Shown here piece by piece: positions 15,547 through 24,708 of a DNA stretch of 45,028 bases (the stretch's first letter is position 1; every line of letters begins with the position of its first letter). The notes under the pieces were generated by a model. The model was not told the origin of the DNA. It did not search any database and saw only the letters and a list, made by a program, of their open reading frames with translations. Source of the stretch: Shinella sumterensis (lineage in GTDB: Bacteria > Pseudomonadota > Alphaproteobacteria > Rhizobiales > Rhizobiaceae); the NCBI RefSeq assembly GCF_004514425.2, contig NZ_MYFN02000022.1, forward strand, positions 1 through 45,028, written 5' to 3'. A program made the translations under genes and the position numbers.

Positions 15547-16794
15547 ATGGGAACTGAAAATCTGATCCTGCTTCTCATCGAGGCCGGATTCTATTTCGTG
15601 TTCATGGTGGCGATCCTGCATATGCGCCACCAGCTTGGCATCGGGGTCTTCGTCGCGGCCCTCGGTGTGATGCACTTCCTCGAAACCTACCTTGCCGCCG
15701 TCTTCTATATCGAGCTGCCGTTCGGCGTGATCTCGCCGGGCTCATCCGTGCTGTTCTCCGGCAAGCTGATGATGATCCTGCTTCTTTACGTGAAGGAGGA
15801 TGCGGCCGTCGTGCGCGCGCCGATCTACGGCCTTCTGGCCGGCAATTTCCTGACGGTGGGCCTAAGTTTCTTCCTGCGTCATCACCAGACCATCGGTGCC
15901 GTGCCGGGGCGCGTGGCGGATCTTGCCTTCATCGACGAGATGGGCTGGCTGATGCTTTGGGGCACCATGCTGCTCTATGTCGATTCGCTCGCCATCATCC
16001 TGCTCTACGAGCGCCTTGGTCGCGTCTTCAGGAAGAGCACGACCATGCGCTTCTTCGTCGCCGGCGTCGTGGTCCTGACCTTCGACCAGATCGGTTTCTA
16101 CGCGGCGCTGAACTTCCTGAACGGGGCACCGATCGCCGTTTTCTGGGGCGGCTGGATCGCCAAGATGATGGCGGCCTGCGCTTATGCCGTGCTCATCTCG
16201 GTCTATCTCTATTATTCGCGCATATCGGCCATTCCGGTCTCGCCGCGGCCGATCTCCGATATCTTCGCCGACCTCACGTTCCGCGAACGCTACGAGGACC
16301 TGCTGGATCGCTCGGGCCGCGATGCCCTGACCGGCGTCTACGATCGCAGCCGGCTGGAATTCGAGGCGCCGCGCATGCTGTCGTCCATGATGGCCGCGGG
16401 CAAGCCCATGGCGCTGATGATCGTCGACGCCGATCATTTCAAGGACATCAACGACCATTTCGGCCACCTTGCCGGCGACAGCGTTCTGAAAGACCTCGCC
16501 GGCCGCCTGCAAACCGCGGTGCGCAGCGGCGATCGTCTCTTCCGCTTCGGCGGGGAGGAGTTCGTGGTGATCTGCGAGGATCTTGGGCCGGAGGCCGGGA
16601 GAGCGCATGCCGAGGCTCTTCGCGCGTTGGTGGAGGCGGACATCCGCCGACCGGACGGTGTCGCCGTCACGGTCAGTATCGGCGTGGCCAACAGCTACAC
16701 CGACGGCACGACACTGAATGCGCTGCTATCGGCCGCCGATACCCGGCTTTATGCCGCCAAGAGCGCCGGCCGCAACCGGGTCGTTGCAGGCTAG
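15547..16794 (+). CDS. Membrane diguanylate cyclase (GGDEF domain)
   Basis: 415 residues. Residues 1-225 contain about six or seven membrane helices of a sensor-type region; then a short linker (SDIFADLTFRERYEDLL) leads to a GGDEF domain (about 255-413). The active-site motif is GGEEF, a functional variant, preceded by the RSGD inhibitory site 5 residues upstream, so product inhibition by c-di-GMP is likely. MIVDADHFKDINDHFGH carries the metal-binding Asp. No EAL domain. Its stop codon overlaps that of the convergent Lrp-type gene. Confidence 0.92.
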   Translation: MGTENLILLLIEAGFYFVFMVAILHMRHQLGIGVFVAALGVMHFLETYLAAVFYIELPFGVISPGSSVLFSGKLMMILLLYVKEDAAVVRAPIYGLLAGNFLTVGLSFFLRHHQTIGAVPGRVADLAFIDEMGWLMLWGTMLLYVDSLAIILLYERLGRVFRKSTTMRFFVAGVVVLTFDQIGFYAALNFLNGAPIAVFWGGWIAKMMAACAYAVLISVYLYYSRISAIPVSPRPISDIFADLTFRERYEDLLDRSGRDALTGVYDRSRLEFEAPRMLSSMMAAGKPMALMIVDADHFKDINDHFGHLAGDSVLKDLAGRLQTAVRSGDRLFRFGGEEFVVICEDLGPEAGRAHAEALRALVEADIRRPDGVAVTVSIGVANSYTDGTTLNALLSAADTRLYAAKSAGRNRVVAG

Positions 16795-17252
16795 ATCCCG
16801 ACATTCGGGCGGTCGATGACCTCGCGCAGGGCAAAGCTCGAATTGATCTTCACGACATGGGGCAGGGCGGAGAGCCAGTCGCGATGGATGCGCTCGTAGT
16901 CCTCGAGGTCCTTCGCCGCGACGCGCAGGATATAGTCGTACTCCCCCGACATCAGGTAGCAGACCAAGACGTTCGGACAGAGTTTCACGGCCGCCTCGAA
17001 TTCGGTGAGCGTCTTGGCAAACTGGCCGGACAGCGAGATGTGCACGATGGCGATCATCTTGTAATCGAGCGCCTTGGCCGAGACGCGGGCATGATAACCG
17101 GTCACGACGCCGGATTTCTCAAGGATGTCGAGACGGCGCGAGCAGGCGGAGGGGGATAGTCCGATACGCTCGGCAAGCTCCGCATTGGATATGCGGCCAT
17201 GCTGCTGAATGACTTTCAGGATCGCAGTATCGATGGCGTCGAGCTGAGACAT
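16791..17252 (-). CDS. Lrp/AsnC-family regulator, probably of alanine dehydrogenase
   Basis: 153 residues from ATG 17252. N-terminal winged helix-turn-helix (DTAILKVIQQHGRISNAELA, then GLSPSACSRRLDILEKSGVV), then the RAM/AsnC ligand domain (VLVCYLMSGEYDYILRVAAK). It is divergent from ald, the arrangement of AldR-type regulators, which respond to alanine; in-frame extension upstream lacks similarity. Its stop codon shares bases with that of the diguanylate cyclase gene (16791-16794). Confidence 0.88.
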   Translation of the reverse strand: MSQLDAIDTAILKVIQQHGRISNAELAERIGLSPSACSRRLDILEKSGVVTGYHARVSAKALDYKMIAIVHISLSGQFAKTLTEFEAAVKLCPNVLVCYLMSGEYDYILRVAAKDLEDYERIHRDWLSALPHVVKINSSFALREVIDRPNVGI

Positions 17253-17282
17253 TCGAATTTCCTTCGGAATCCATCCACTTTT

Positions 17283-17297
17283 TCGAATATTATTCGA
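17283..17297. promoter_or_regulatory. Candidate Lrp-type operator between regulator and ald
   Basis: TCGAAT-ATT-ATTCGA is a 6-bp dyad 31 bp from the regulator start, in AT-rich DNA. A related ATTCGAAT lies at its start codon. Lrp-family sites are such AT-rich dyads; control of ald and autoregulation are inferred. Confidence 0.45.
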
Positions 17298-17412
17298 TAT
17301 CCGTCTCTGGCGCAAAGCCGCTTTGCAAGGACATTGCGCGCATCCTCTGCTTCCATGGACGTCCGCCGATACGGCGGGAGGAGCAATGGAAACAGACTGG
17401 GAAGGAACGCGC

Positions 17413-18531
17413 ATGCGTGTCGGTTGTCCGAAGGAAATCAAGAATCATGAATATCGTGTCGGCCTGACGCCCGGCGCGGTGCGCGAATACGTCGCCCATG
17501 GCCATGATGTGATCATCGAGACAGGGGCGGGCTCCGGCATCGGCGCCGATGACGATGCCTATCGCGCCGCTGGCGCACGCATCGTCGCTTCCGCATCCGA
17601 CATCTTCCAGAAGTCCGACATGGTGGTGAAGGTCAAGGAACCGCAGCCGAGCGAATGGACGCAACTGCGCGACGGCCAGATCCTCTACACCTATCTTCAT
17701 CTCGCGCCGGATCCGGAACAGACCCGCGGCCTGCTGGAATCGGGCGTGACGGCCATCGCCTACGAAACGGTGACGGACGACCGCGGGGGCCTGCCCCTGC
17801 TGGCCCCGATGTCCGAGGTTGCCGGACGCCTCTCCATCCAGGCAGGCGCCACCGCGCTCCAGAGGGCGAATGGCGGTCGTGGCGTGCTGCTCGGCGGCGT
17901 GCCCGGCGTGCTGCCGGCGAAGGTCGCCATCATCGGCGGTGGCGTGGTGGGCCTGCATGCCGCCAGGATGGCGGCGGGCCTTGGCGCCGATGTCACGATC
18001 CTCGACCGCTCCATCCCCCGCCTGCGACAGCTCGATGATCTCTTCGGCGGCCGCGTGCACACGCGCTACTCGACGATCGATGCGCTGGAGGAAGAGGTTT
18101 TCGCGGCCGACCTCGTCATCGGCGCCGTGCTCATCCCCGGTGCCGCCGCGCCGAAGCTCGTGACACGCGAAATGCTGTCGGGCATGAAGAAGGGCGCCGT
18201 CATCGTCGATGTCGCCATCGACCAAGGCGGCTGCTTCGAGACCTCCCATGCCACCACCCATTCCGATCCGACCTTCGAGGTCGACGGCGTGGTGCATTAT
18301 TGCGTCGCGAACATGCCGGGCGCCGTGCCGGTCACCTCCGCGCATGCGCTCAACAACGCGACGCTGCATTACGGCCTGCAATTGGCCGACAAGGGCCTGA
18401 AGGCGATTGCCGAGGACAGGCACCTGCGTGCCGGCCTCAACGTGCACAGGGGCCGGGTGACGAACGGACCCGTCGCCGATGCGCTCGGCTATGAATCCGT
18501 CGCACCGGAGGCGGTGCTCAACGTCGCGTAA
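17413..18531 (+). CDS. ald: Alanine dehydrogenase
   Basis: 372 residues, the standard length. Begins MRVGCPKEIKNHEYRVGLTP with substrate-binding Arg/Lys; YLHLAPDPEQT and VVKVKEPQPSEW are family blocks; the NAD loop is KVAIIGGGVVGLHAARMAAG. It interconverts alanine and pyruvate plus ammonia with NAD. GAAGGA lies 6 bp upstream of ATG 17413. The divergent Lrp-type gene is its likely regulator, and a strong terminator follows. Confidence 0.95.
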   Translation: MRVGCPKEIKNHEYRVGLTPGAVREYVAHGHDVIIETGAGSGIGADDDAYRAAGARIVASASDIFQKSDMVVKVKEPQPSEWTQLRDGQILYTYLHLAPDPEQTRGLLESGVTAIAYETVTDDRGGLPLLAPMSEVAGRLSIQAGATALQRANGGRGVLLGGVPGVLPAKVAIIGGGVVGLHAARMAAGLGADVTILDRSIPRLRQLDDLFGGRVHTRYSTIDALEEEVFAADLVIGAVLIPGAAAPKLVTREMLSGMKKGAVIVDVAIDQGGCFETSHATTHSDPTFEVDGVVHYCVANMPGAVPVTSAHALNNATLHYGLQLADKGLKAIAEDRHLRAGLNVHRGRVTNGPVADALGYESVAPEAVLNVA

Positions 18532-18555
18532 GACGCAGCTATCCCCGGAAACAGA

Positions 18556-18581
18556 AAAGGCCCGGAGCGATCCGGGCCTTT
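18556..18581. terminator. Bidirectional terminator between ald and the OmpA-domain gene
   Basis: AAAGGCCCGGA-gcga-TCCGGGCCTTT is a perfect 11-bp stem with a 4-nt loop between convergent genes; the A/T ends supply short U-runs in both directions. Confidence 0.85.
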
Positions 18582-18598
18582 GGCGTTCTTCCGTGCGA

Positions 18599-19159
18599 TC
18601 AGCGGACGAATTCGTCGATACGGCGCAGCGTGACGCGGCGGTTGCGCCATTCCTCGAGCTGCGTCTGCACCAGCAGATATTCCTCGCCGTAACCGACCGT
18701 TTCAAGGGCGCGGGCGGGGATGAGGAATTCGCGAACGAGGACCCGCTTCAGCGATTCGGCACGGCGTTCCGACAGGATCTGGTTGGATTCGAAGGAGCCG
18801 ACCGCATCGGTATGGCCTTCGATGAGGAAAACCGCATGACGCCGGCGGCGCAGCAGCTGCTCCATGGCGCGCGCGATCTGGCGCACCTTGCGATATTCCG
18901 AATGCGGGATTTCGGCGGAGCCGAAGGCAAAGTTGATCGACTGGATATTGATGGAGGGCGCGGCGCCACGCAGGTCCGGCCGGCGCTTGAACTCGCGGAT
19001 CGTCACGCGGTCCTGTTCGCGCATGCGCCGCGTCGGAGCGGCATCGAGCCGGCGCAGGATGACGTCTGCCGACGGCGTTTCCTGGGCAAAGGCAAGGCTC
19101 GAAAGGGCCGGGGCGGCGAAGGCGGCGGAAAGCGCGGTCAGAAAGGCGCGGCGTTGCAT
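18599..19159 (-). CDS. OmpA-domain exported protein
   Basis: 186 residues. N-terminal signal peptide (RRAFLTALSAAFAAPALSSL, cut near AFA-QE). The C-terminal OmpA domain binds peptidoglycan: INFAFGSAEIPHSEYRKV, FLIEGHTDAVGSFESNQILS (Asp/His motif), SERRAESLKRVL and TVGYGEEYLL, ending with the RRVTLRRI strand. No lipobox cysteine is visible, so it is probably periplasmic and wall-bound. Confidence 0.88.
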   Translation of the reverse strand: MQRRAFLTALSAAFAAPALSSLAFAQETPSADVILRRLDAAPTRRMREQDRVTIREFKRRPDLRGAAPSINIQSINFAFGSAEIPHSEYRKVRQIARAMEQLLRRRRHAVFLIEGHTDAVGSFESNQILSERRAESLKRVLVREFLIPARALETVGYGEEYLLVQTQLEEWRNRRVTLRRIDEFVR

Positions 19160-19303
19160 GCTTGTCTCCTGTAGTGTTGATCATCTGTTGGCGTGAAAAT
19201 GCCATCGTCGATCTGAAGCAGAGCTGAACCCGGCTTTTATCTCCCGTTCAGATTGCTTAACGGCCGGCGGACAAGCGCGCGGTTTCCGCCGTAGGTTGCG
19301 CCC

Positions 19304-19885
19304 TCACGTGGGCGGAAGACAGTCGCGTTTGGCAAGCTCAAGCAATTCGGCATCTGAGAGCGGGACGAGCTGTGCATCCTCGGTGCCCACAGGCGAGAAG
19401 CCGAACATCTGGTAGAGCTGGAGCGCGCGCGGATGGTCGAGATTGTTCGTGGTGACGCTGACGCGTTTCGGTCCGAGCGTCCAGGCGGCATAGAGCGTCT
19501 GCAGCAGGAACCACTTGCCGATGCCGAGGCCGAGCGCATGTTCGAACAGGCCGAAATGGGTGAGCTCGACGACATCGGCGTCGATCTGGAGGAGTTCGAA
19601 GAAGCCCGCCGGCGCGCCGTTCACGTAGAGCACGGTCACGCTGTTGCGCTTGTCATGTAGCGTTGCCGTCAGCGTCGCGTCGTCCATGCGCAGCCGGTCG
19701 ACCCAGTGCCAGCGGCTGCCGACCTGCCGGTAGAGGAAACGGTAGAATGCGAGCGGAATGTCCGGCGCATTCAGGATGGCCGTGTGCACATTGACGGGCA
19801 CCGGCAGGCTCTGCTTCGGCGGCGCGGTCATTTCAAGAGCCGTGATATGAACCGCGATGGGCGCGGGCGTGACCTTCCGTGCCAT
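19304..19885 (-). CDS. GNAT-family N-acetyltransferase
   Basis: 193 residues from ATG 19885. GNAT core: VLYVNGAPAGFFELLQ (strand 4 region), ELTHFGLFEHALGLGIGKWF (acetyl-CoA pyrophosphate loop, here GLGIGK), and NLDHPRALQLYQMFGFSPVG. The substrate is unknown. It follows sseA with a 2-bp gap and is the last gene of the cysK-alaX-sseA operon, which hints at an amino-acid or small-thiol substrate, without proof. Confidence 0.85.
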   Translation of the reverse strand: MARKVTPAPIAVHITALEMTAPPKQSLPVPVNVHTAILNAPDIPLAFYRFLYRQVGSRWHWVDRLRMDDATLTATLHDKRNSVTVLYVNGAPAGFFELLQIDADVVELTHFGLFEHALGLGIGKWFLLQTLYAAWTLGPKRVSVTTNNLDHPRALQLYQMFGFSPVGTEDAQLVPLSDAELLELAKRDCLPPT

Positions 19886-19887
19886 GA

Positions 19888-20742
19888 TCAGTCTTTCCCC
19901 GTCACGACAGGCGTGTCCTCGCGTCCGCCCCATTGCGACCAGGATCCGTCATACAGCGTGTTGTCCTCGTGCCCCAGCGAATGCAGCGCGAGCGTGATGA
20001 TCGCGGCCGTCACGCCCGACCCGCAACTCGTGACGACAGGCTTGGACAGATCTATCCCCGCGTCCTCGAAAAGCGTGCGGAGTTGATCGAGATCCTTGAA
20101 ATGACCATCGACCGAGAACGTGCCCGACGGCATGTTCTTCGCCCCCGGCATATGGCCCGAGCGCATGCCGGCACGCGGTTCGGCTTCCTCGCCGGTGAAC
20201 CGGCCCGCTCCACGCGCATCGGCGACCTGGCGCGCACGCGTCGTCACGATCCCGCGCATTTCCTCGAAGGAGGTGACGGCATAGGGATTGAAATTGGTGT
20301 GGAAGACGGCAGGGGCGGGTTCCGGAAGGTCCGTCTGGAGCGGCCGTCCCTCCTTCTTCCATCCGTCCAGCCCGCCATCCATGACGAAGACGTTTTTGGC
20401 ACCCATCACCCGGAACAGCCACCAGACGCGCGGCGCTGTGAAGATGCCCGGCCCGTCATAGACGACGATCGTATCCGTATCGGCAATGCCGAGCTTGCCG
20501 ACTTCGGAGGCAAAAAACTCCGGCGAGGGTATGGTATGCGGCAGGCCGCTGGAATGATCGGCGATCACGTCCTGGTCGAAGAATACGGCGCCCGGAATGT
20601 GGCCGCTCGCATATTCGGCAGCCCCGTTGCGGTTCTGCGCGGGCAGATACCAGGCGGCGTCCACGATGCGGAACTCCGGTGCGCCCAGCTGCTTTTCAAC
20701 CCAATCCGCCGAAACGACGAACCTGCTCTTTTCCTTGGACAT
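19888..20742 (-). CDS. sseA: 3-mercaptopyruvate sulfurtransferase (two rhodanese domains)
   Basis: 284 residues. Two rhodanese domains: the N-terminal inactive one (RIVDAAWYLP..., GHIPGAVFFDQDVIADHSSG) and the C-terminal one with the catalytic cysteine in SCGSGVTAA (about residue 240). The CG(S/T)GVTA loop favours 3-mercaptopyruvate over thiosulfate. AGGAGG lies 5 bp upstream of ATG 20742. Position behind cysK and alaX in an operon supports a role in cysteine sulfur handling. Confidence 0.92.
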   Translation of the reverse strand: MSKEKSRFVVSADWVEKQLGAPEFRIVDAAWYLPAQNRNGAAEYASGHIPGAVFFDQDVIADHSSGLPHTIPSPEFFASEVGKLGIADTDTIVVYDGPGIFTAPRVWWLFRVMGAKNVFVMDGGLDGWKKEGRPLQTDLPEPAPAVFHTNFNPYAVTSFEEMRGIVTTRARQVADARGAGRFTGEEAEPRAGMRSGHMPGAKNMPSGTFSVDGHFKDLDQLRTLFEDAGIDLSKPVVTSCGSGVTAAIITLALHSLGHEDNTLYDGSWSQWGGREDTPVVTGKD

Positions 20743-20754
20743 CAAATCCTCCTC

Positions 20755-21498
20755 TCAGGCATCCGAACCCGGCGCACCGAAACGGATGCGGAACCGGCGG
20801 TTCTCCTTGCCCTTCTTGTCTATCTTCGCGATGTAGATGGCGCCGACCTCTTGCGTCTCGGACACGTGCGTTCCGCCGCAAGGCTGGCTGTCGACCGACG
20901 AATTCTCACCGATGCAGACCAGACTGACCCGGCCGAGGCCGCTCGGCGGGCGCACGTTCTTGGATTTCACAATGCCGGGATTGGCCGCCAGTTCCGCATC
21001 CGTGATCCATTGTACGAAGATCGGGTGGTTTTCGCCGACGAGCCCCATCAGCTTCTCCGTCACCTCGTCCTTGTCGATGGTCTGCGCCATGTCGAAATCG
21101 ACGCGGCTTTCGTCCTCGCCGACGGCTGCGCCGGTGATGGGGTAGGGGCAGACGACGGAAAGCAGATGGCAGGCCGTATGCATGCGCATCAGCTTGTAGC
21201 GGCGCGCCCAATCGATGTGCGCGACAAGCGTTTCGCCCACGATGGGCAGGGTCTCGTCGGCCAGCGGGCGGTGGATGATGATATCCTTGGTGGCACCGGT
21301 GACGGCCGGGCCGAGCGCGATTCGGCTGCCGTCGGAGCGCTCCAGAAAGCCGGTGTCGCCGGGCTGTCCGCCGGACGTGGCATAAAAACAGGTCTGGTCC
21401 AGCTCGATGCCGCCATCGGCATGCACCGCCGTCACCACCGCCTCGTTTGTCGAAAGATAGAAATCGTCGCGAAACAGGGCAGTGGTGGCTATGGACAT
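20755..21498 (-). CDS. alaX: AlaX-type alanyl-tRNA editing protein
   Basis: 247 residues, the AlaX-M size. It carries the zinc motifs of the AlaRS editing domain: HTACHLL (HxxxH) near residue 100 and QPCGGTHV (CxxxH) near 210, plus ATSGGQPGDTG, which holds substrate. The family removes Ser or Gly from mischarged tRNA-Ala. Only 5 bp separate it from cysK upstream, so they share a transcript; a link between serine/cysteine pools and editing is an inference. Confidence 0.92.
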   Translation of the reverse strand: MSIATTALFRDDFYLSTNEAVVTAVHADGGIELDQTCFYATSGGQPGDTGFLERSDGSRIALGPAVTGATKDIIIHRPLADETLPIVGETLVAHIDWARRYKLMRMHTACHLLSVVCPYPITGAAVGEDESRVDFDMAQTIDKDEVTEKLMGLVGENHPIFVQWITDAELAANPGIVKSKNVRPPSGLGRVSLVCIGENSSVDSQPCGGTHVSETQEVGAIYIAKIDKKGKENRRFRIRFGAPGSDA

Positions 21499-21503
21499 GA
21501 GAC

Positions 21504-22544
21504 CTATTCGACCGGCTGGTAAGGGACCTTGATCCCCGATTTCGCCTTCAGCCATCCCGGGACGGGCAGGCCCTTCGAATCAAGGAAGTCCGGGTTGAAG
21601 AGTTTCGACTGATAGCGGTTAGCATAGTCGCACAGGATCGTCACGATGGTGTGGCCGGGGCCGAGATCCTTCGCCAGGCGGATGGCGCCGGCAATATTGA
21701 TGCCCGACGAGCCGCCGACGGCGATGCCTTCGTTCTCGATCAGGTCGAAGATGAGCGGAACGGCTTCCGCATCCGGGATCTGGTAGGAATAGTCCGGTGT
21801 GAAACCTTCGAGGTTCGCGGTGATGCGGCCCTGGCCGATGCCCTCGGTGATCGAGCTGCCTTCCGACTTCAGTTCGCCATGGGCATAATAGTTATAGAGG
21901 GCGGCGCCATTGGGATCGGCGAGGGCGATCTTTATGTTCGGGTTCTTCGCGCGCAGGCCTTCCGCCACGCCGGCCAGCGTGCCGCCGGAGCCGACGGCAC
22001 AGACGAAGCCGTCCACCTTGCCATCCGTGTCGCGCCAGATTTCCGGCGCCGTCGTCTCGACATGGGCCGCGCGATTGGCGACGTTGTCGAACTGGTTGGC
22101 CCAGATCGCGCCGTTCGGTTCCGTCTTCGCCAGCTGTTCGGCGAGACGGCCGGAGAGCTTCACGTAATTGTTCGGGTTCTTGTAGGCGACAGCCGGCACC
22201 TCGACGAGTTCGGCGCCGAGCCCGCGAATGGCGTCCTTCTTTTCCTGGCTCTGCGTTTCCGGGATGACGATGACGGCCCGATAGCCGAGCGCGCGGGCGA
22301 CCAGCGCCAGCCCGATTCCGGTGTTGCCGGCCGTTCCCTCGACGATGACGCCGCCCGGACGCAGCTGTCCGGCCGCTTCGGCCTTGCGGATGATCGAGAG
22401 CGCCGCGCGGTCCTTCACGGACTGGCCGGGATTGAGAAATTCCGCCTTGCCGAGGATCTCGCAGCCCGTCGCTTCGGACGGCCCCTTGAGGCGGATCAGC
22501 GGCGTGTTGCCGATGGCATCCAGAACAGACGGAAGAATGGACAT
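21504..22544 (-). CDS. cysK: Cysteine synthase (O-acetylserine sulfhydrylase)
   Basis: 346 residues. PLP lysine K44 in NPGQSVKDRAA; VEGTAGNTGIGLALVARALG is the substrate loop; VGSGGTLAGVAEGLRAKNP binds the phosphate; VGGSSGINIAGAI is near the end. Forms cysteine from O-acetylserine and sulfide. ATG 22544 fits the family; an upstream ATG (22562) would add six residues. First gene of the cysK-alaX-sseA-GNAT operon. Confidence 0.93.
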   Translation of the reverse strand: MSILPSVLDAIGNTPLIRLKGPSEATGCEILGKAEFLNPGQSVKDRAALSIIRKAEAAGQLRPGGVIVEGTAGNTGIGLALVARALGYRAVIVIPETQSQEKKDAIRGLGAELVEVPAVAYKNPNNYVKLSGRLAEQLAKTEPNGAIWANQFDNVANRAAHVETTAPEIWRDTDGKVDGFVCAVGSGGTLAGVAEGLRAKNPNIKIALADPNGAALYNYYAHGELKSEGSSITEGIGQGRITANLEGFTPDYSYQIPDAEAVPLIFDLIENEGIAVGGSSGINIAGAIRLAKDLGPGHTIVTILCDYANRYQSKLFNPDFLDSKGLPVPGWLKAKSGIKVPYQPVE

Positions 22545-22669
22545 GGCAGACGAGCCTCGCATGTGGTTTGCCTTGATGGGAAGCGTCTTTTCGGCCGGCA
22601 GCCGTCGGTTTGCAAGAAATCCTGTTCCTGCCAAGCGCTCATCGTGAGGGATTTTTTCCACCGTCATGG

Positions 22670-23935
22670 TCAGGCGAGGGGGCGTGTATAGACCACCTGC
22701 CGCACATCGATGTTTTTCGCCCGAAATCCCGCTTCGCAATAATAGAAGTAGAACTCCCACAGCTTGCGGAACCGCTCGTCGAAACCGAGCGGAACGATGC
22801 GCTCCCACGCCGCCCAGAAGCGGTGCCGCCATTCGGCGAGCGTGCGGGCGTAATCGTGGCCGAAACCCATGTCGGAGGCGGTGAACAGGCCGGATTGGCG
22901 GCCGAGCGTGGCAAGGTGCTCCCGTGTCGGCAGCATGCCGCCGGGGAAGACATATTTCTGAATGAAATCGGGGTTGGCGCGGTAATCCGCATAGGCCTCC
23001 TGCAGGATGGTGATGATCTGCAGGCCGGCGCGCCCGCCGGGCTTCAGGCATTCATGCAGCTTGGAGAAATAGGCCGGCCAGTACTTCTCACCCACCGCTT
23101 CGAACATCTCAATGGAAACGATGCGGTCATAGGTGCCTTTCTCGTCGCGGTAATCCTGGAACTTCAGCTCGACCCGGTCGGAAAGGCCCGCCCTGGCGAT
23201 GCGCTCGCGGGCAAAGGCCAGCTGCTCGCGGCTGATGGTCAGGCCCGTGACCGTGCAGCCGATCTCACCCGCCGCGAATTCGGCGAAGCCGCCCCAGCCG
23301 CAGCCGATCTCCAGAACATGGTCCTTCGGGCCGATACCGGTCGCCTCCGCCAGCGCACGGTATTTTGCGACCTGCGCGGATGTCAGGTCGTTTGCGCCGC
23401 TCGTGTAAAGCGCCGACGAATAGGTCATTGTCGGATCGAGCCACTGGGAATAGAACTGGTTGCCGAGGTCGTAATGCGCCGAGATGTTGCGGCGCGCGCC
23501 GCGGCGCGTATTGGCATTCAGCCAGTGGCGGAACTTCTCGACGAGAAGAAAGAGGCCGCGCGGGCCGTTGGCATAGTTGCGCCCCACCTGCGGATTGACG
23601 AGGACGAGTTCAAGGAATGCGCCGGCATCGGGGCTTTCCCAGTCGCCGTCCATATAGCTTTCCGCGACGCCGATCGTGCCGCCGCTCACGGCGCGGTGAA
23701 TGAGGTTCCAGTTGTTGAGCGTCACGGCGGCGGCCGGGCCGGGCCTTTCGCCTTCGATCACGAAGACTTGTCCGACGGGCAACGTCATGGCGAGCGTGCC
23801 CGCCTCGATGTCCAGAAGTCCTTTCAGCACCATGCGCGCGCGCAGAGGCAAAGCTTTCGTGCGCTCGGCAAATGTCTCACGCGTCAGCCGCTCCTGGCCC
23901 GGAAACGCCGTTTCTGTAAGGTTTTTGGTCATCAT
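22670..23935 (-). CDS. cfa: Cyclopropane-fatty-acyl-phospholipid synthase
   Basis: 421 residues. SAM motif VLEIGCGWGGFAEFAAGEIG; the active-site region has ISAHYDLGNQFYSQWLD and DPTMTYSSA; the C-terminus has FIQKYVFPGGMLPTREHL and WEFYFYYCEAGF. It adds a methylene to unsaturated acyl chains in membrane phospholipids. AGAGGGG precedes ATG 23935 (ATG 23932 is equally possible). It lies behind cysK but is separated by about 125 bp on the promoter side of that operon. Confidence 0.95.
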   Translation of the reverse strand: MMTKNLTETAFPGQERLTRETFAERTKALPLRARMVLKGLLDIEAGTLAMTLPVGQVFVIEGERPGPAAAVTLNNWNLIHRAVSGGTIGVAESYMDGDWESPDAGAFLELVLVNPQVGRNYANGPRGLFLLVEKFRHWLNANTRRGARRNISAHYDLGNQFYSQWLDPTMTYSSALYTSGANDLTSAQVAKYRALAEATGIGPKDHVLEIGCGWGGFAEFAAGEIGCTVTGLTISREQLAFARERIARAGLSDRVELKFQDYRDEKGTYDRIVSIEMFEAVGEKYWPAYFSKLHECLKPGGRAGLQIITILQEAYADYRANPDFIQKYVFPGGMLPTREHLATLGRQSGLFTASDMGFGHDYARTLAEWRHRFWAAWERIVPLGFDERFRKLWEFYFYYCEAGFRAKNIDVRQVVYTRPLA

Positions 23936-24160
23936 CGATTGCCCCTCTGCCAACCCGATGTCGGGGAAGGCTAACGTCAATGTGGCGAAACACCAATACG
24001 AAAATCGTCCTGGAGTGGATCAACGACGTGCGGGAAAAGCACCCCGCTTTAACGACCCGTTAGCAAACATGGTTAATTTTGCGTCTATCGGGCGGCCCGT
24101 TGAAACCAATCTCGATGTCGCCCGTTGCATGTCCAGTTCGATCGTGAAGGAGGAGCGCTC

Positions 24161-24364
24161 ATGTTTTTCGGATTTTTTCAGTCCAGCCCCGACAGGGACG
24201 ACGACATCGCGACCGGCACCTATGCCGACGGCATGATGGAGGTGCTGCGCAGCGACCCCTCCGCCGTTTTGCGCGAGCGCAGCCGGGCATCCCGCAGCCG
24301 CCACGAGCGCGAGTACGGCGCCGTGCGCACGGCCGGCCAGACCGGCGCGGGCATGGTCGCCTAA
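24161..24364 (+). CDS. Small hypothetical protein (67 aa)
   Basis: Begins MFFGFFQSSPDRDDDIATG and is arginine-rich later (VLRERSRASRSRHEREYG). ATG 24161 is fixed by the strong AAGGAGGAG site. Family unknown. It is followed after about 70 bp by another small conserved-looking gene in the same direction. Confidence 0.6.
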   Translation: MFFGFFQSSPDRDDDIATGTYADGMMEVLRSDPSAVLRERSRASRSRHEREYGAVRTAGQTGAGMVA

Positions 24365-24436
24365 AATGTAAAGCCGACGGGAACAAAGTGCGGCCTCAGC
24401 CGGTTTTTCGGTGTCAGCTTTACGAGGAGGCCCGCC

Positions 24437-24628
24437 ATGACCCATCACATCGACAATCGCCAGTTGGGTAAAACACAGAGCCGGGCCGTCATCGACGTCG
24501 CGGCTCATTGCCAGAAGAATGGTGTCGACAAGGCGCAGGAACGCAAGCTGCTGACGCTGCTCGGCCGCTTCGCCAGCCGCCACGAACTCCAGATGAACAT
24601 CAAGCGTCATCCAGAAAATCTGCGATGA
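24437..24628 (+). CDS. Small hypothetical protein (63 aa)
   Basis: Helical, basic: IDNRQLGKTQSRAVIDVAAH and AQERKLLTLLGRFASRHELQ. GAGGAGG lies 7 bp upstream of the ATG. The look is that of a small conserved rhizobial protein; function unknown. Confidence 0.6.
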   Translation: MTHHIDNRQLGKTQSRAVIDVAAHCQKNGVDKAQERKLLTLLGRFASRHELQMNIKRHPENLR

Positions 24629-24708
24629 TCGGAAATAGAAGCGGACAAGCGCCGAGGGACTCTGCGTGCCCCACGGTGTCGTCTCGCAATACTTATCAAT
24701 CAGAAACG

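Noticed and set aside
17290-18705. 471-residue minus-strand open frame
   Set aside because: Antisense of ald; no family resemblance.
19933-21522. 529-residue plus-strand open frame
   Set aside because: Shadow of sseA and alaX on the other strand; composition is Arg/Asp/Gly repeats typical of antisense frames in GC-rich DNA.
22610-23974. 454-residue plus-strand open frame
   Set aside because: Antisense of cfa, which is unambiguous.
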